A stretch of DNA of 64,000 nt from Alteromonas macleodii ATCC 27126 (GCF_000172635.2 NC_018632.1:1488001-1552000); one strand, 5' to 3'. Positions 7,522-16,718 are shown, counted from the stretch's first letter. A program made the numbers and translations. The notes: a model not told the origin generated them from the letters alone.

Positions 7522-10044
7522 ATGTCGACGTCTTTTAATTTAGCTTGGCGGCTTTTCAAGCATGAAGCTAGACGTGGTGAACTGACCATCATATTGCTGG
7601 CCATTGTGCTTTCTGTGGCAGCCGTATTGTCGTTGTCACTTTTTAGCGAGCGTTTACAGGGCGCACTAAAGTCTCGCTCTGCGGCTTTCATTGCAGCAGA
7701 TGCGCAACTTCGTTCAGACGACCCTATAAACGAGGAATGGTTGGCTAGAGCCCGAGAAGAGGGCCTTGCGACGGCAAAGCAGGTAGCAACACGTTCAATG
7801 GTATTTAAAGGCGACGAGATGTCGCTTGTTGATTTACGAGCCGTGAATGACGCTTATCCACTGAAAGGGACAGTCAATATTACCGACCAGCCTTTTGGAG
7901 AAAAACGCAATACTGCAGAATTACCTCAGTCTGGGGAAGCATGGGTACAGTCTCGGCTTTTTCAGAGCTTGGGGCTTTCTATTGGCGATAGTATCGATAT
8001 TGGTGATGGCACTTTTACCGTTACGCATGTATTGGTAGATATTCCCGATGCTGGTTTTAGCGTGTTTAATACTGACCCTATTGCGCTAATTAACTTAAAC
8101 GACTTGGAAAAAACTGCGATAACCGGGCCAGGGAGTCGCGCTCGTTATGTGGGCTTTTTTGCCGGTGATGCGGGTGACATAGAAAACTTCAATACCTGGT
8201 TATTGCCCCAATTAAATGACGACTTACATTCGTGGCGTACAGTCGAAGATGACGAGTCAGCGATAGGGCGTTCTGTCGCAAGTGCTGAGCGCTATTTTCT
8301 GTTAGCGAGTTTGTTAGCAATAGTATTAGCGGCCGTTTCCATTGCCGTTGCTGCTCAGCGTTATGCTCAACGTCACTTTGATCCCGTAGCAATAATGAAG
8401 ACCTTGGGGGCAACAAGCAGTACCATTCGAAAAGTCTATTTGTTCCAAATTTTATTTATCACTGGGCTTGGTATTTTTATTGGCCTCGTTATAGGTTTTA
8501 TCGGTCAGCAAGTAGTGATTTCACTTGTAGCGGACAGAGTGGATGTATCTCTTGATGTGTGGCATTGGCGGCCGCTTTTAATCGCCGTTGCTACAGGCGC
8601 TACGTGTGCATTGCTCTTTTCCTTATATCCGCTTTTGCAGCTATTTTCAGTTCCTCCGCTTCGCGTATTAATAAAGGACATATCAGCGAATTTACGTTCC
8701 AGAAGCATTCAGTTCGTGGCTTCCGGTGGCGCAATATTCTTACTGATGTGGATGTATAGTCGAGATTTAAAAATTAGCGCTATTCTTTTCGTTTCTGGCG
8801 CTGCGTTGGTGCTCGGATTACTTGGTGCTACGTATATCTTAATTGCTGTAGGTCGCAAGCTGGGCAGTGGAAGAATGGGGGCGTGGCAGTTGGCATGGGC
8901 ACGTATTAAGCGACGTGCAATGGACAACAGCGTGCAGCTTATTAGCTTTTCCGTCACCATTATGTTGCTTTTAGTGGTGCTGGTAATGCGCAACGATATG
9001 GTTTCGCAATGGCGCTCGCAATTGCCCGAAGGTACACCCAATTATTTCTTAATTAACATTACGCCAGACATCCAACCAGAATTGGACAGACACTTCGCTG
9101 ACAATGGAGTAAAAATCGAAGAGTTTTATCCTGTCATTCGAGGCCGATTTGTTTCGGTAAATGGAGAAGGGGTAAACACCGAGGTTTCTAAAGAAGATGA
9201 GCCGAATCGAGAAGGCCGAAGAGGTTTAGGCAGAGAAGCAAACCTAACTTGGAGCAACGCGCTTCAAAAAGAAAACGAGGTCATTGACGGGAACTGGCAT
9301 GGCGATGAGGATAAACACTACAGCGAAGGATGGTTCCCGGTTTCCGTTGAAGAAGGCGTTGCAGAAAGGTTGAACATTAAAATGGGCGATCGGCTTACTT
9401 TTAATGTGGGAAGCGAGATTGTCGAAACGAAAGTAACGAGTATTCGTACTGTGAATTGGCAGACTATGCAGCCTAACTTTTTCTTCGTTATTCACCCTGA
9501 GGCAATGGCCGCATTTAGCCCAACTTATATTACTAGTTTCTACCTTCCTACCGAGAGAAAGGCAGAGTTAACTAACCTACTTAAACCGTTTGCATCAATA
9601 ACTATGTTCGACGTTGATGCTCGAATTAATCAGTTGCGAGAGATTGTGGATCAGGTGTCTGTTGCCGTTGAATTTATTTTGGTGCTGGTATTGTTAGCGG
9701 GCAGTCTGGTATTGATTGCACAAGTACAGGCGAGTATGGATGAACGCAGACAGGAAATAGCCATACTTCGGACGCTAGGTGCAAAGGGGGCGTTGATAAG
9801 AAAAAGTGTTATTTTTGAGTTTGTTATCATTGGTGTAGTAGCAGGCTTTATGGCAGCAATGGCCAATGAGTTGAGCCTTTATTTACTTCAAACCTCTGTA
9901 TTCCAAATGGAAGCAAGCTTACACCCAGAATACTGGGCAATAGCGCCAAGCGTTGGCGCTGTCGTTGTAGGCATATTAGGTGCGTTTGGATGCTGGCGTT
10001 TGCTTACACTTAATACCAGTCAGATGCTGCGGAATATGGTTTAG
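7522..10044 (+). CDS. ybbP: FtsX-like ABC permease YbbP
   Basis: An 840-residue inner-membrane permease that pairs with YbbA. One membrane helix lies near residues 20-40 after a short cytoplasmic start (SFNLAWRLFKHEARRGE), followed by a periplasmic domain of about 200 residues. FtsX-type helices lie around 255-275, 300-335 and 350-375, with further helices and a second periplasmic segment. The final FtsX domain (VEFILVLVLLAGSLVLIAQVQ, MDERRQEIAILRTLGA) closes the protein. E. coli YbbP has about 804 residues. A GGACAGACAC word at 9084-9093 is in frame and codes for LDRHF in the second periplasmic part. Confidence 0.92.
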   Translation: MSTSFNLAWRLFKHEARRGELTIILLAIVLSVAAVLSLSLFSERLQGALKSRSAAFIAADAQLRSDDPINEEWLARAREEGLATAKQVATRSMVFKGDEMSLVDLRAVNDAYPLKGTVNITDQPFGEKRNTAELPQSGEAWVQSRLFQSLGLSIGDSIDIGDGTFTVTHVLVDIPDAGFSVFNTDPIALINLNDLEKTAITGPGSRARYVGFFAGDAGDIENFNTWLLPQLNDDLHSWRTVEDDESAIGRSVASAERYFLLASLLAIVLAAVSIAVAAQRYAQRHFDPVAIMKTLGATSSTIRKVYLFQILFITGLGIFIGLVIGFIGQQVVISLVADRVDVSLDVWHWRPLLIAVATGATCALLFSLYPLLQLFSVPPLRVLIKDISANLRSRSIQFVASGGAIFLLMWMYSRDLKISAILFVSGAALVLGLLGATYILIAVGRKLGSGRMGAWQLAWARIKRRAMDNSVQLISFSVTIMLLLVVLVMRNDMVSQWRSQLPEGTPNYFLINITPDIQPELDRHFADNGVKIEEFYPVIRGRFVSVNGEGVNTEVSKEDEPNREGRRGLGREANLTWSNALQKENEVIDGNWHGDEDKHYSEGWFPVSVEEGVAERLNIKMGDRLTFNVGSEIVETKVTSIRTVNWQTMQPNFFFVIHPEAMAAFSPTYITSFYLPTERKAELTNLLKPFASITMFDVDARINQLREIVDQVSVAVEFILVLVLLAGSLVLIAQVQASMDERRQEIAILRTLGAKGALIRKSVIFEFVIIGVVAGFMAAMANELSLYLLQTSVFQMEASLHPEYWAIAPSVGAVVVGILGAFGCWRLLTLNTSQMLRNMV

Positions 10045-10084
10045 GTATTGTTGCGTTAGTTTAAAATGCGCTTTAATACAAAAC

Positions 10085-10344
10085 GGACAGACGCTCGGTC
10101 AAGTGCCGTTTAGATTAAGGGCAGTGGACAGTCACTCAATTCAAATGAGTGTCTGTCCACTGTGCATTTCACAGCAAAGTTCACTAATTACAAAAGAATG
10201 GTTTTCGCGAAGAGTTTGAGAAGTGCTCTGGTTTGATAGTAAATAGATGTTTTTGAGGTTTGTAACTAAGCAAAGTGCCTCGCGATAATGTTGTGCAATA
10301 AATGTGGACACACACTTGCTTAGCAATTCAAGTGACTGTCCACA
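10085..10344. repeat. Two mismatched hairpins built from the dispersed word
   Basis: The 328-base convergent gap between ybbP and yfcH holds five word copies. Hairpin 1 (10123-10161): AGTGGACAG-T-CACTCA pairs with TGAGTG-T-CTGTCCACT with one central mismatch. Hairpin 2 (10303-10344): TGTGGACACACACTTG pairs with CAAGTGACTGTCCACA except for the two central bases. A one-mismatch copy is at 10085. No T tract follows, so they are not classical terminators. I see no gene here. Confidence 0.9.
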
Positions 10345-10372
10345 AGGCACATAACGAATTTCCGTAATTCAA

Positions 10373-11269
10373 CTATGCGCGATATATTTCTCTTAGCGCC
10401 TCGTCGATAGAAGGGAAGTCAAAACTGAAGCCGGCGGTAGTAAGCTTTTGAGGAATGACTCTTTGCCCCTCAAGTATCATCGTCGACGATTCGCCCATTG
10501 CTATTTTCATAACAAAGCCCGGGACATTGAACAGGCAAGGTCGATTAAGTGATTTTGCGAGCGCTTTAGAGAACTCCTTGTTCGTCACTGGTTCTGGTGC
10601 CGTTAAATTAAATGCACCAGAACATGCACTATTCTCGAGCAAGAAGGAGATAGCACGCACCATATCTTGTAAGTGGATCCAGGCCAAATACTGACTACCA
10701 CTCCCAAGTGTACCTCCGGCCCCCAATTTAAACGGTAGTGCCATTTTCTCTAACGCTCCGCCTTTTTCGGTGAGAACTACACCAGTTCGAAGCGTTACGA
10801 CACGTGTCTTAGCTTGATCTACACTTTGGGCAATAGTCTCCCATTTAGCGCACAGTTCATGGGTGAACTCGTTATGAGGAGGAGTTTCTTCAGTTACAAG
10901 CTTGTCTCCTTGATTGCCGTAGTAACCAATCGCGGAGCCCGATAAGAAAACAGGCGGAGGCGCATCACAACTATTTATTTTTGAGACTAGCTCAGAAGTG
11001 ATGTCCCAGCGGCTATTGCAAATTATTTTCTTTTGAGTGTCTGTCCAGCGCTTATCGGCGATAGGCTCACCAGCTAAATTAATTACTGCGTCGAAATTCT
11101 CAAAATTCTCTATCGAAGAAACGTTCTCGACGATTTTGACGTTATCCCCCAATTTGCTCTTTGCTTTTGCAAAGTCGCGAGAAATCACCGTAAATTCATG
11201 TTCTCGAGAATATTGACGAATAAATTCGCCTCCTATCAGCCCTGTTCCACCGGTCAAAAGAATGTTCAC
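10373..11269 (-). CDS. yfcH: TIGR01777-type NAD-dependent epimerase-like protein YfcH
   Basis: A 298-residue SDR-fold protein with the N-terminal dinucleotide motif TGGTGLIGG (6-14), the VINLAGEPIADKRW block typical of the YfcH/SulA-like family, SGSAIGYYG, and the C-terminal DUF1731 region ending FDFPSIDEALREI. The substrate is unknown in this family. It follows folX by 23 bases on the same strand, the same pairing as in E. coli, so an operon is likely. A GTGTCTGTCC word at 11037-11046 lies in frame and codes for RWTDTQ. Confidence 0.9.
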   Translation of the reverse strand: MNILLTGGTGLIGGEFIRQYSREHEFTVISRDFAKAKSKLGDNVKIVENVSSIENFENFDAVINLAGEPIADKRWTDTQKKIICNSRWDITSELVSKINSCDAPPPVFLSGSAIGYYGNQGDKLVTEETPPHNEFTHELCAKWETIAQSVDQAKTRVVTLRTGVVLTEKGGALEKMALPFKLGAGGTLGSGSQYLAWIHLQDMVRAISFLLENSACSGAFNLTAPEPVTNKEFSKALAKSLNRPCLFNVPGFVMKIAMGESSTMILEGQRVIPQKLTTAGFSFDFPSIDEALREIYRA

Positions 11270-11292
11270 AATTAGCTCCTCGAGGTATGACC

Positions 11293-11661
11293 TTATCCCG
11301 TCTTATTGCAAGATAGTGTCAGGGACACGGAATCAGAAAATCTAAGGGCATGTGGCTTATCGACCTCAACCTCAGCGTAGCGCACCGAAGAATGTTCTGC
11401 GGCAATGCTTAGCACATCGGCGGTAAGTTTTTCCAGAAGAGAAAAACGGTTGTCTTCTACAAGCTTGATGATTGCCTTTGTAATCGTTTTATAGTTAAGC
11501 GCATCACTCATATCGTCGGTGTTCGTCGCTTTTTCAGCGTCGTAATCAATTTTCACGTTAACAACAACGTCCTGCTTGTTTTTTATTTCATCTTCATTGA
11601 TGCCGATGTATGTGCGTAGTCTTAAGTTTTTAATTTTAATAGTGGCGAGATTAAAGTTCAT
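11293..11661 (-). CDS. folX: Dihydroneopterin triphosphate 2'-epimerase
   Basis: A 122-residue FolB/FolX family enzyme that epimerises dihydroneopterin triphosphate to the monapterin form used in tetrahydromonapterin synthesis. The sequence [23 protein letters not shown] and the block [12 protein letters not shown], then [14 protein letters not shown] and [16 protein letters not shown], follow E. coli FolX more closely than FolB. It is the first gene of a two-gene operon with yfcH and is divergent from the permease gene at 11735. Confidence 0.9.
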   Translation of the reverse strand: MNFNLATIKIKNLRLRTYIGINEDEIKNKQDVVVNVKIDYDAEKATNTDDMSDALNYKTITKAIIKLVEDNRFSLLEKLTADVLSIAAEHSSVRYAEVEVDKPHALRFSDSVSLTLSCNKTG

Positions 11662-11734
11662 TGAAGTCTCTTGTTTGTAGTTGTTTATAAGTCGTTGTAA
11701 AGTGTTGTCGTTTCAGTCAGGAATGTAGCACAAA

Positions 11735-12775
11735 ATGTCAATGGAACTACGCTCGCCAACAGCAAAAATTCTAATCGTTTTAGCATGTTTAGTAGTGGTA
11801 ATGGCTGGTATTAAAGCCGCCAGTACGATCATGGTACCGTTTTTTCTCTCTATTTTTATAGCGATCGCGTGTAGCCCAATAATACGTTGGACTTCGAAAT
11901 TCGGCGTGCCTAAATGGCTCTCTATAACTTTTGTTATACTGCTTATCGTTGTTTTTGGTTTTCTTTTAGCTGGCTTAGTTGGCCAGTCTATGACCGAGTT
12001 TCGAGAAAATCTGCCAGAATACAGAAGTAAGCTTGATACAGAGTTTGCCTGGGTTGTGTCCAAATTGGCTGAATTTAATATTCACATCAATAGAGAGTTA
12101 ATTGCTTCGCACCTTGACCCAGCGACGGCTATGTCTGTAGCAACAAATTTCATCAGCGGGATGGGCGGCGTACTTTCAAACCTATTCCTTATTCTTCTTA
12201 CTGTCATATTCATGCTTTTTGAAGCAGACAGTATTCCCCGCCGGTTGCATATTGCCCTTGCCGATCCTGGAATGAAACTAAAGCATATCGACAGATTTAT
12301 TCGTTCTGTGAACAGTTACTTAGCGATAAAAACTGTGGTCAGTTTAGGAACAGGTCTGATTATTGGTATTTGGCTGTATGTGATGGGAGTAGATCATTTC
12401 ATGTTATGGGCTGTGTTGGCTTTCATGCTCAACTTTATTCCTAACATTGGCTCAATTATCGCTGCTGTGCCCGCAGTGTTGATAGCCTTTGTTCAACTTG
12501 GCCCTGCCTCAGCAGGTTTCGCAGCGCTTGGCTTTGTGCTTGTTAATACCATCATGGGAAATATGGTGGAACCCAGATTGATGGGTAAAGGCATGGGGCT
12601 CTCTACACTTGTAGTATTCCTTTCGTTAATATTTTGGGGGTGGCTGCTAGGCACCGTTGGAATGTTGCTATCAGTTCCGTTAACCATGGTGGTAAAAATA
12701 GCATTAGAGTCTCGCGAAGAGAGCAAGTGGCTTGCTGTGCTGTTATCGAGTGAAGGTGAGAAGTCTGCGTCGTAA
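11735..12775 (+). CDS. AI-2E family transporter (PerM/TqsA-like)
   Basis: A 346-residue polytopic inner-membrane protein of the AI-2 exporter superfamily. Paired N-terminal helices span about 10-50, a third follows near 60-85, and a soluble stretch at about 90-140 contains FRENLPEYRSKL. The conserved C-terminal half has HFMLWAVLAFMLNFIPNIGSIIAA, GNMVEPRLMGKGMGLS and FWGWLLGTVGMLLSVPLTM. The substrate is not predictable: members have been linked to AI-2, ions or peptidoglycan precursors. The ATG two codons downstream is an alternative start; neither has a strong ribosome site. Confidence 0.85.
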   Translation: MSMELRSPTAKILIVLACLVVVMAGIKAASTIMVPFFLSIFIAIACSPIIRWTSKFGVPKWLSITFVILLIVVFGFLLAGLVGQSMTEFRENLPEYRSKLDTEFAWVVSKLAEFNIHINRELIASHLDPATAMSVATNFISGMGGVLSNLFLILLTVIFMLFEADSIPRRLHIALADPGMKLKHIDRFIRSVNSYLAIKTVVSLGTGLIIGIWLYVMGVDHFMLWAVLAFMLNFIPNIGSIIAAVPAVLIAFVQLGPASAGFAALGFVLVNTIMGNMVEPRLMGKGMGLSTLVVFLSLIFWGWLLGTVGMLLSVPLTMVVKIALESREESKWLAVLLSSEGEKSAS

Positions 12776-12794
12776 CTTAGTGGAAGTAGAAAGT

Positions 12795-13073
12795 GGACAG
12801 ACACTCAGCTGTTTTAGCGTAATTCTTCGAAAGACTGCACTCAAGCTAGATAAAAGCGACTGTCTGCTTCTACTTGTACAATTTTTACGCCCGAAAAAGA
12901 AAGGTTAAAAGGCGACAGACACGCAATCCATTTTAAAACAGAATTTTCTCATTGGTTTCTAGCTAAACAGTCAGTTGAGAATGTGTCTGTCTGCCCCAAA
13001 CTTTTGTGTAAATCTAAGTGTGTGTCCACTTTCCATACGCACCAAATTTTTGTAGGAACTCAAGTGTCTGTCC
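12795..13073. repeat. Dispersed words in the 12776-13147 convergent gap
   Basis: GGACAGACAC at 12795-12804, GTGTGTGTCC at 13019-13028 and GTGTCTGTCC at 13064-13073, with one-mismatch forms CGACAGACAC at 12912 and GTGTCTGTCT at 12983 that can face each other. No gene or T-tract terminator is visible in these 372 bases. Confidence 0.85.
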
Positions 13074-13147
13074 ACTCTCATATTTGAGGAATTGAAAGCT
13101 AAAGGGGTTAACGATCATGCACAAACTTCGTTGTACTTTTTAAAGCA

Positions 13148-14479
13148 CTATTCGTGATTGGGAAATTGAATAACGATACGAGCACCGCCAAGCGAACTGT
13201 CCTCGATGAGCATTCTACCTTCGTAGATTGAAACTAAATCGGCCGCCAACGCCATGCCTATTCCGTGGCCTTCTGTATAGGTATCAAGTCGAGTTCCTCG
13301 CTCTAACAAAAGCACCTTTTTGTCGTCAGGAATACCAGGGCCGTCGTCTTCTACTTTAATTGTTAGCCAACCAGCACGCTTCGACGCTGATACGATAATT
13401 CTATTGGTCGCTGCTTTGCATGCATTGTCTAGAAGGTTGCCACATAGTTCCATGAAGTCGGTCTCGTCTCCTTTAAACTGAGTATCCTCATCCAGTTCAA
13501 ACTCAATAGTAAGGGCTTTATCTTGATAGACCTTGTCCATTGCATCGGCAAGCTTGTGCAAAATGGGTAATATATAGATAGCTTGTTGCCAGCCAGATTT
13601 TCCAGCACTCGCTCTTTTCAGCTGGCGTTTAATGATTCGGTCAATTTGCTGTAATGCTTCGTTTACCTCAGTAGGTAAATCGCTAGTGCCCGATGCTACT
13701 GCCAAAGGCGTCTTCAAACTATGTGCTAAGTCTCCTAAACTGTTTTTATATCTCGCCCTTTGGGCGGCCTCAGTTTGAAGCAAACCATTAATGGATTGTT
13801 TTAAGGAATCGAATTCAACGGGATAGCGTGATTCTAACTGGCGTTTATGCCCACTTGAGGCTTGTGAAATTTCGTCAATTAACTTCCTAACGGGAAGAAG
13901 TACTAGGCTAATCCCGATAATAATAAAAATTAGGAGCGCTATACAGAGCGTGAAAATCCACTGCCACGTCGTGTCTAAGAACGTATTCCGCTCTGCTTCA
14001 AAAAGTGCTTTATTGTTAAATATATAAAACCGAACAGGCTCGAAGTCTTTACTTGAAGCAAATTCTGCAGTGAAGGCATATACAAAAAACTGGGAACCTT
14101 CTTCAAACTTAGGTGTATGGGAATCCAAAAATAACTCGTTACCGACTGCAACGTCTATCTCTGGTGGTGAAAAGGTATATTCAAGAGCTGAGGCTGACTG
14201 CCAAATTACTTCGTCTCGAAACACAATCACGCCAAGATAACCTGATCCCGGAAGGTTTAACTGCTCTTCGTATAAAATTTCAGGCATATAGGGCAGGTCG
14301 CCATCTAACTCGAAAGCCGATAACAGACCTAAGTTCATCAACCTAAGCTCACTCATCTTGGCTTGCGTAAGGCTATCAGTATATGCCTCGTCTAAAATGA
14401 CAACAGTAAAGGGCGCAAATAACGCTAGAAGAACAATCGCTAGAAAGATACTCCGAAGACGTAGCGACAATTGCCTCAT
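13148..14479 (-). CDS. PhoQ-like sensor histidine kinase
   Basis: A 443-residue inner-membrane kinase. Transmembrane helices at about 11-30 and 173-196 enclose a periplasmic sensor domain of about 140 residues containing acidic stretches. A HAMP-like linker follows, and the H box is DLAHSLKTPLAV (H253), the PhoQ-type form. N box NLLDNACKAA, G1 EDDGPGIP and G2 GHGIGMALAAD are all present. Its start overlaps the stop of the response regulator as ATGA, so the two are translationally coupled. Sensing of divalent cations or cationic peptides as in PhoQ is inferred from the family only. Confidence 0.88.
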   Translation of the reverse strand: MRQLSLRLRSIFLAIVLLALFAPFTVVILDEAYTDSLTQAKMSELRLMNLGLLSAFELDGDLPYMPEILYEEQLNLPGSGYLGVIVFRDEVIWQSASALEYTFSPPEIDVAVGNELFLDSHTPKFEEGSQFFVYAFTAEFASSKDFEPVRFYIFNNKALFEAERNTFLDTTWQWIFTLCIALLIFIIIGISLVLLPVRKLIDEISQASSGHKRQLESRYPVEFDSLKQSINGLLQTEAAQRARYKNSLGDLAHSLKTPLAVASGTSDLPTEVNEALQQIDRIIKRQLKRASAGKSGWQQAIYILPILHKLADAMDKVYQDKALTIEFELDEDTQFKGDETDFMELCGNLLDNACKAATNRIIVSASKRAGWLTIKVEDDGPGIPDDKKVLLLERGTRLDTYTEGHGIGMALAADLVSIYEGRMLIEDSSLGGARIVIQFPNHE

Positions 14480-15150
14480 AAACTTCTATTTATCCTATAG
14501 CCTCTACCTCGAAGGGTTTCGATTGGCTTTAACTCACCGGTCGGGTCCAGCTTTTTCCGCAGTCTTCCCACGAAAACCTCTATTACATTACTATCTAAAT
14601 CGAAATCTTGGTCATAAATGTGCTCGGTTAGCTCTGTTTTAGAGATGACCTTTTGCGGGTTAAGCATAAGGTACTCCATGACTTTGTATTCGTAAGCTGT
14701 TAGATCCAAAGCTTGACCGTTTAACGATAGTTCTTCACTAACGGTATCCAGCGAGATAGGGCCGAACTGAATGGTTGGGTTCGCTTGTCCTGAAGCTCGT
14801 CGAATTAGTGCTTTTGTTCGAGCAAGTAACTCTTCGTTGTGAAAGGGTTTGGTGAGGTAGTCATCGGCTCCGGCATCAAGGCCTTCCACTTTCTCTTGCC
14901 ACCTATCTCTAGCAGTTAAAATGAGTATAGGGCAGGAAATATCAGCTTGACGGGCTTTTCGTATAACCTCAAATCCGTCTAGCTTTGGCATGCCGATGTC
15001 GACGATAGCCAGGTCATAGCTATATTCTTTAATGAGAAAAAGCGCGTGCTCACCATTATCTGCGAGGTCTACGCTATAGCCATTTTGCTGAAGGAGCGCA
15101 TCAAGCTGGGTTAATAATCTGCTATCGTCTTCGGCTACGAGGATACGCAT
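14476..15150 (-). CDS. PhoP-like OmpR-family response regulator
   Basis: A 224-residue DNA-binding regulator. The receiver has the acidic pocket EDD (7-9), phospho-acceptor D51 in AIVDIGMPKLDG, T79 in LILTARD and K101 in LTKPF. The winged-helix trans-activation domain covers about 125-224 (LTAYEYKVMEYLML ... VEVFVGRLRKKLD ... TLRGRGYRI). It sits between a PepSY protein gene (1 base gap) and its kinase (4-base overlap), forming a three-gene operon. Confidence 0.9.
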   Translation of the reverse strand: MRILVAEDDSRLLTQLDALLQQNGYSVDLADNGEHALFLIKEYSYDLAIVDIGMPKLDGFEVIRKARQADISCPILILTARDRWQEKVEGLDAGADDYLTKPFHNEELLARTKALIRRASGQANPTIQFGPISLDTVSEELSLNGQALDLTAYEYKVMEYLMLNPQKVISKTELTEHIYDQDFDLDSNVIEVFVGRLRKKLDPTGELKPIETLRGRGYRINRSL

Positions 15151-15151
15151 G

Positions 15152-15421
15152 TTAGTCCTTATCTTTATTTGTTTTTACCTTGCCTGAGCGTTTGTCTACA
15201 TCTACTGATACTACTCGCCCTGACTTTTTAAGTACTTTTACCCGGTAGTTTTTTGAGGTCTGTTCAACTTTTAAGACGCGTCCATTTACAGCAACGCGAG
15301 CACGCTCAGCAGCTTCGCTTTTTGATATATCGCCGCCAGAGTCTTGAAACGCCAAAGCTGGCGCTGTGTTAGACAAAGCTAACACTAAACAAACTACTGC
15401 AACACGAAGCGATAATTTCAT
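15152..15421 (-). CDS. Secreted PepSY-domain protein
   Basis: An 89-residue protein with a signal peptide (residues 1 to about 25, ending APALA) followed by one PepSY unit: ISKSEAAERARVAVNGRVLKVEQ, then YRVKVLKKSGRVVSVDVDKRSGKV. It probably lives in the periplasm. It is the first gene of the operon with the PhoPQ-like pair. Such small PepSY proteins are commonly found beside PhoPQ-like systems and may modulate the sensor; this role is inferred. Confidence 0.8.
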   Translation of the reverse strand: MKLSLRVAVVCLVLALSNTAPALAFQDSGGDISKSEAAERARVAVNGRVLKVEQTSKNYRVKVLKKSGRVVSVDVDKRSGKVKTNKDKD

Positions 15422-15575
15422 ACAACCTCACAATTATTATCCCACTCAGGCCAAACTACAGATAAGTATAACTTGGTTAACTGAACCGATTCTGAACTGG
15501 GTTTAGTCTACCTTGCGGAGCAAAAGCTGTATATAAGCCTTAAGTAAATGGCATTTACGAAAGAGCAAATATTGT

Positions 15576-15843
15576 GGACAGACACTTAGTTGCTAAGAGG
15601 CCACAAGTCAAAATGAGAGTGTCTGTCCACAAGTCTATTTCTAAGCTTCAAAGTGACGCATATATTTAAGTGCTCTCGTTAGTAAGTCATATTGAGTAAT
15701 CTTTACTTCTACTTTGAAAAAGTGTCTGTCCACTTTGTTGATTGTTATTAAGGGGGACCAATGTTTATTGTGCAAACGAGTGACTGTCCACGGTTTTTGT
15801 AAATTAGTTCTCAACGCTCATATGGATGTACGAGTGTGTGTCC
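15576..15843. repeat. Cluster of five dispersed words in the 15422-16052 gap
   Basis: GGACAGACAC at 15576-15585 pairs perfectly over 15 bases with GTGTCTGTCC at 15619-15628 (TTGTGGACAGACACT / AGTGTCTGTCCACAA). Then three plus-oriented copies follow: GTGTCTGTCC 15722, GTGACTGTCC 15780 and GTGTGTGTCC 15834, about 55 bases apart. A near copy, GGACAGACAT, lies at 16021 just before the ribosome site of the next gene. No coding gene is supported in these 631 bases. Confidence 0.88.
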
Positions 15844-16052
15844 AAAGCTGTACCTAACTAGTGTGTAGTGAAGAGCTTACGTTTCTCAATAACTCTTTTG
15901 GCAGCTGAGCGGGATGATATTGACTTTTTTGGCATGCCACGTGCGAGGCATAAGCTTCAGATGAATCAACAAAACGAAAATAAGCTGTTCAGCTCAACTA
16001 CTTAATTAGATAGTAAAGTCGGACAGACATTCATTTTCAACAAGGAGAAGTT

Positions 16053-16517
16053 ATGTCTAGCGATATTAAGAAAACAATGTGGAAAGCAATGTCAGATAGT
16101 CCAAAAGTCATGGTAAGTCTGGTTGGTGAGGATATGCATGCCGAGCCTATGTACGCCCAACTTGATAAAGACGCTGATAGTGAGTTTTGGTTTTACACTA
16201 GTCGAGACAACCGCATTGCTAAAGGTGGAAAAGCCATGGTTCACTTTGCATCCAAAGGTCATGATGTATTTGCTTGTATCCGAGGCAACCTCACTGTTGA
16301 ATCACGTAAAGACGTGATTGATAAATACTGGTCTAATCCAGTAGAAGCATGGTTCGAGAAAGGTAAAGATGATCCTTCTTTATTAATGCTTCGCTTTGAA
16401 CTTATAGATGCAGAAGTGTGGGATGCAGATCCTTCGCTAAAAGGCATGTTTAAAATGCTCACTGGTAAAACGGTAAAGCCAGAAGAGATGGGTGAACACG
16501 AAAAGGTCGAACTTTAA
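16053..16517 (+). CDS. Pyridoxamine 5'-phosphate oxidase-fold protein, general stress protein type
   Basis: A 154-residue cytoplasmic split-barrel protein of the general stress protein 26 / Pyridox_oxase_2 family, which binds FMN or related cofactors. The features are KTMWKAMSDSPKVMVSLVG, PMYAQLD, FWFYTSRDNRIAKGG, VHFASKGHDVFACIRGNLTVE and the tail EVWDADPS. Its precise reaction is unknown. AAGGAGAAG sits before the ATG. It is a lone gene bracketed on both sides by clusters of the dispersed word. Confidence 0.85.
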   Translation: MSSDIKKTMWKAMSDSPKVMVSLVGEDMHAEPMYAQLDKDADSEFWFYTSRDNRIAKGGKAMVHFASKGHDVFACIRGNLTVESRKDVIDKYWSNPVEAWFEKGKDDPSLLMLRFELIDAEVWDADPSLKGMFKMLTGKTVKPEEMGEHEKVEL

Positions 16518-16583
16518 ACGCAGCATTTTGGGCCAATTTTATGGCGAAGCTTGGAGGTGTTAGGAGACTTACTCAGAGGAGCG

Positions 16584-16718
16584 AGTGTCTGTCCACAAGG
16601 GATTGTTTATTGCGATTGTTGGCTGATTATTAAGTGACTGTCCACTATCAATGATGTGAAGCTTGGTGAACGATTACAAGTGTGTGTCCACATTATTTCG
16701 GTAAATAAGTGTCTGTCC
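16584..16718 (+). repeat. Four same-direction dispersed words
   Basis: GTGTCTGTCC 16584, GTGACTGTCC 16634, GTGTGTGTCC 16680 and GTGTCTGTCC 16709, all in the same orientation at spacings of 50, 46 and 29 bases. The first three repeat the order of variants (TC, AC, TG) seen at 15722-15843 on the other side of the intervening gene. Together with the terminator at 16751 this accounts for the 16518-16834 gap. Confidence 0.9.

Noticed and set aside
8709..9041. A 110-codon frame on the minus strand inside ybbP.
   Set aside because: It is antisense to strongly supported FtsX-type coding sequence and has no ribosome site; a shadow frame.
15576..16718. The spaced words as a CRISPR-like array.
   Set aside because: Repeats are only about 12 bases, vary inside, change orientation and have unequal spacers, and no cas gene is present.
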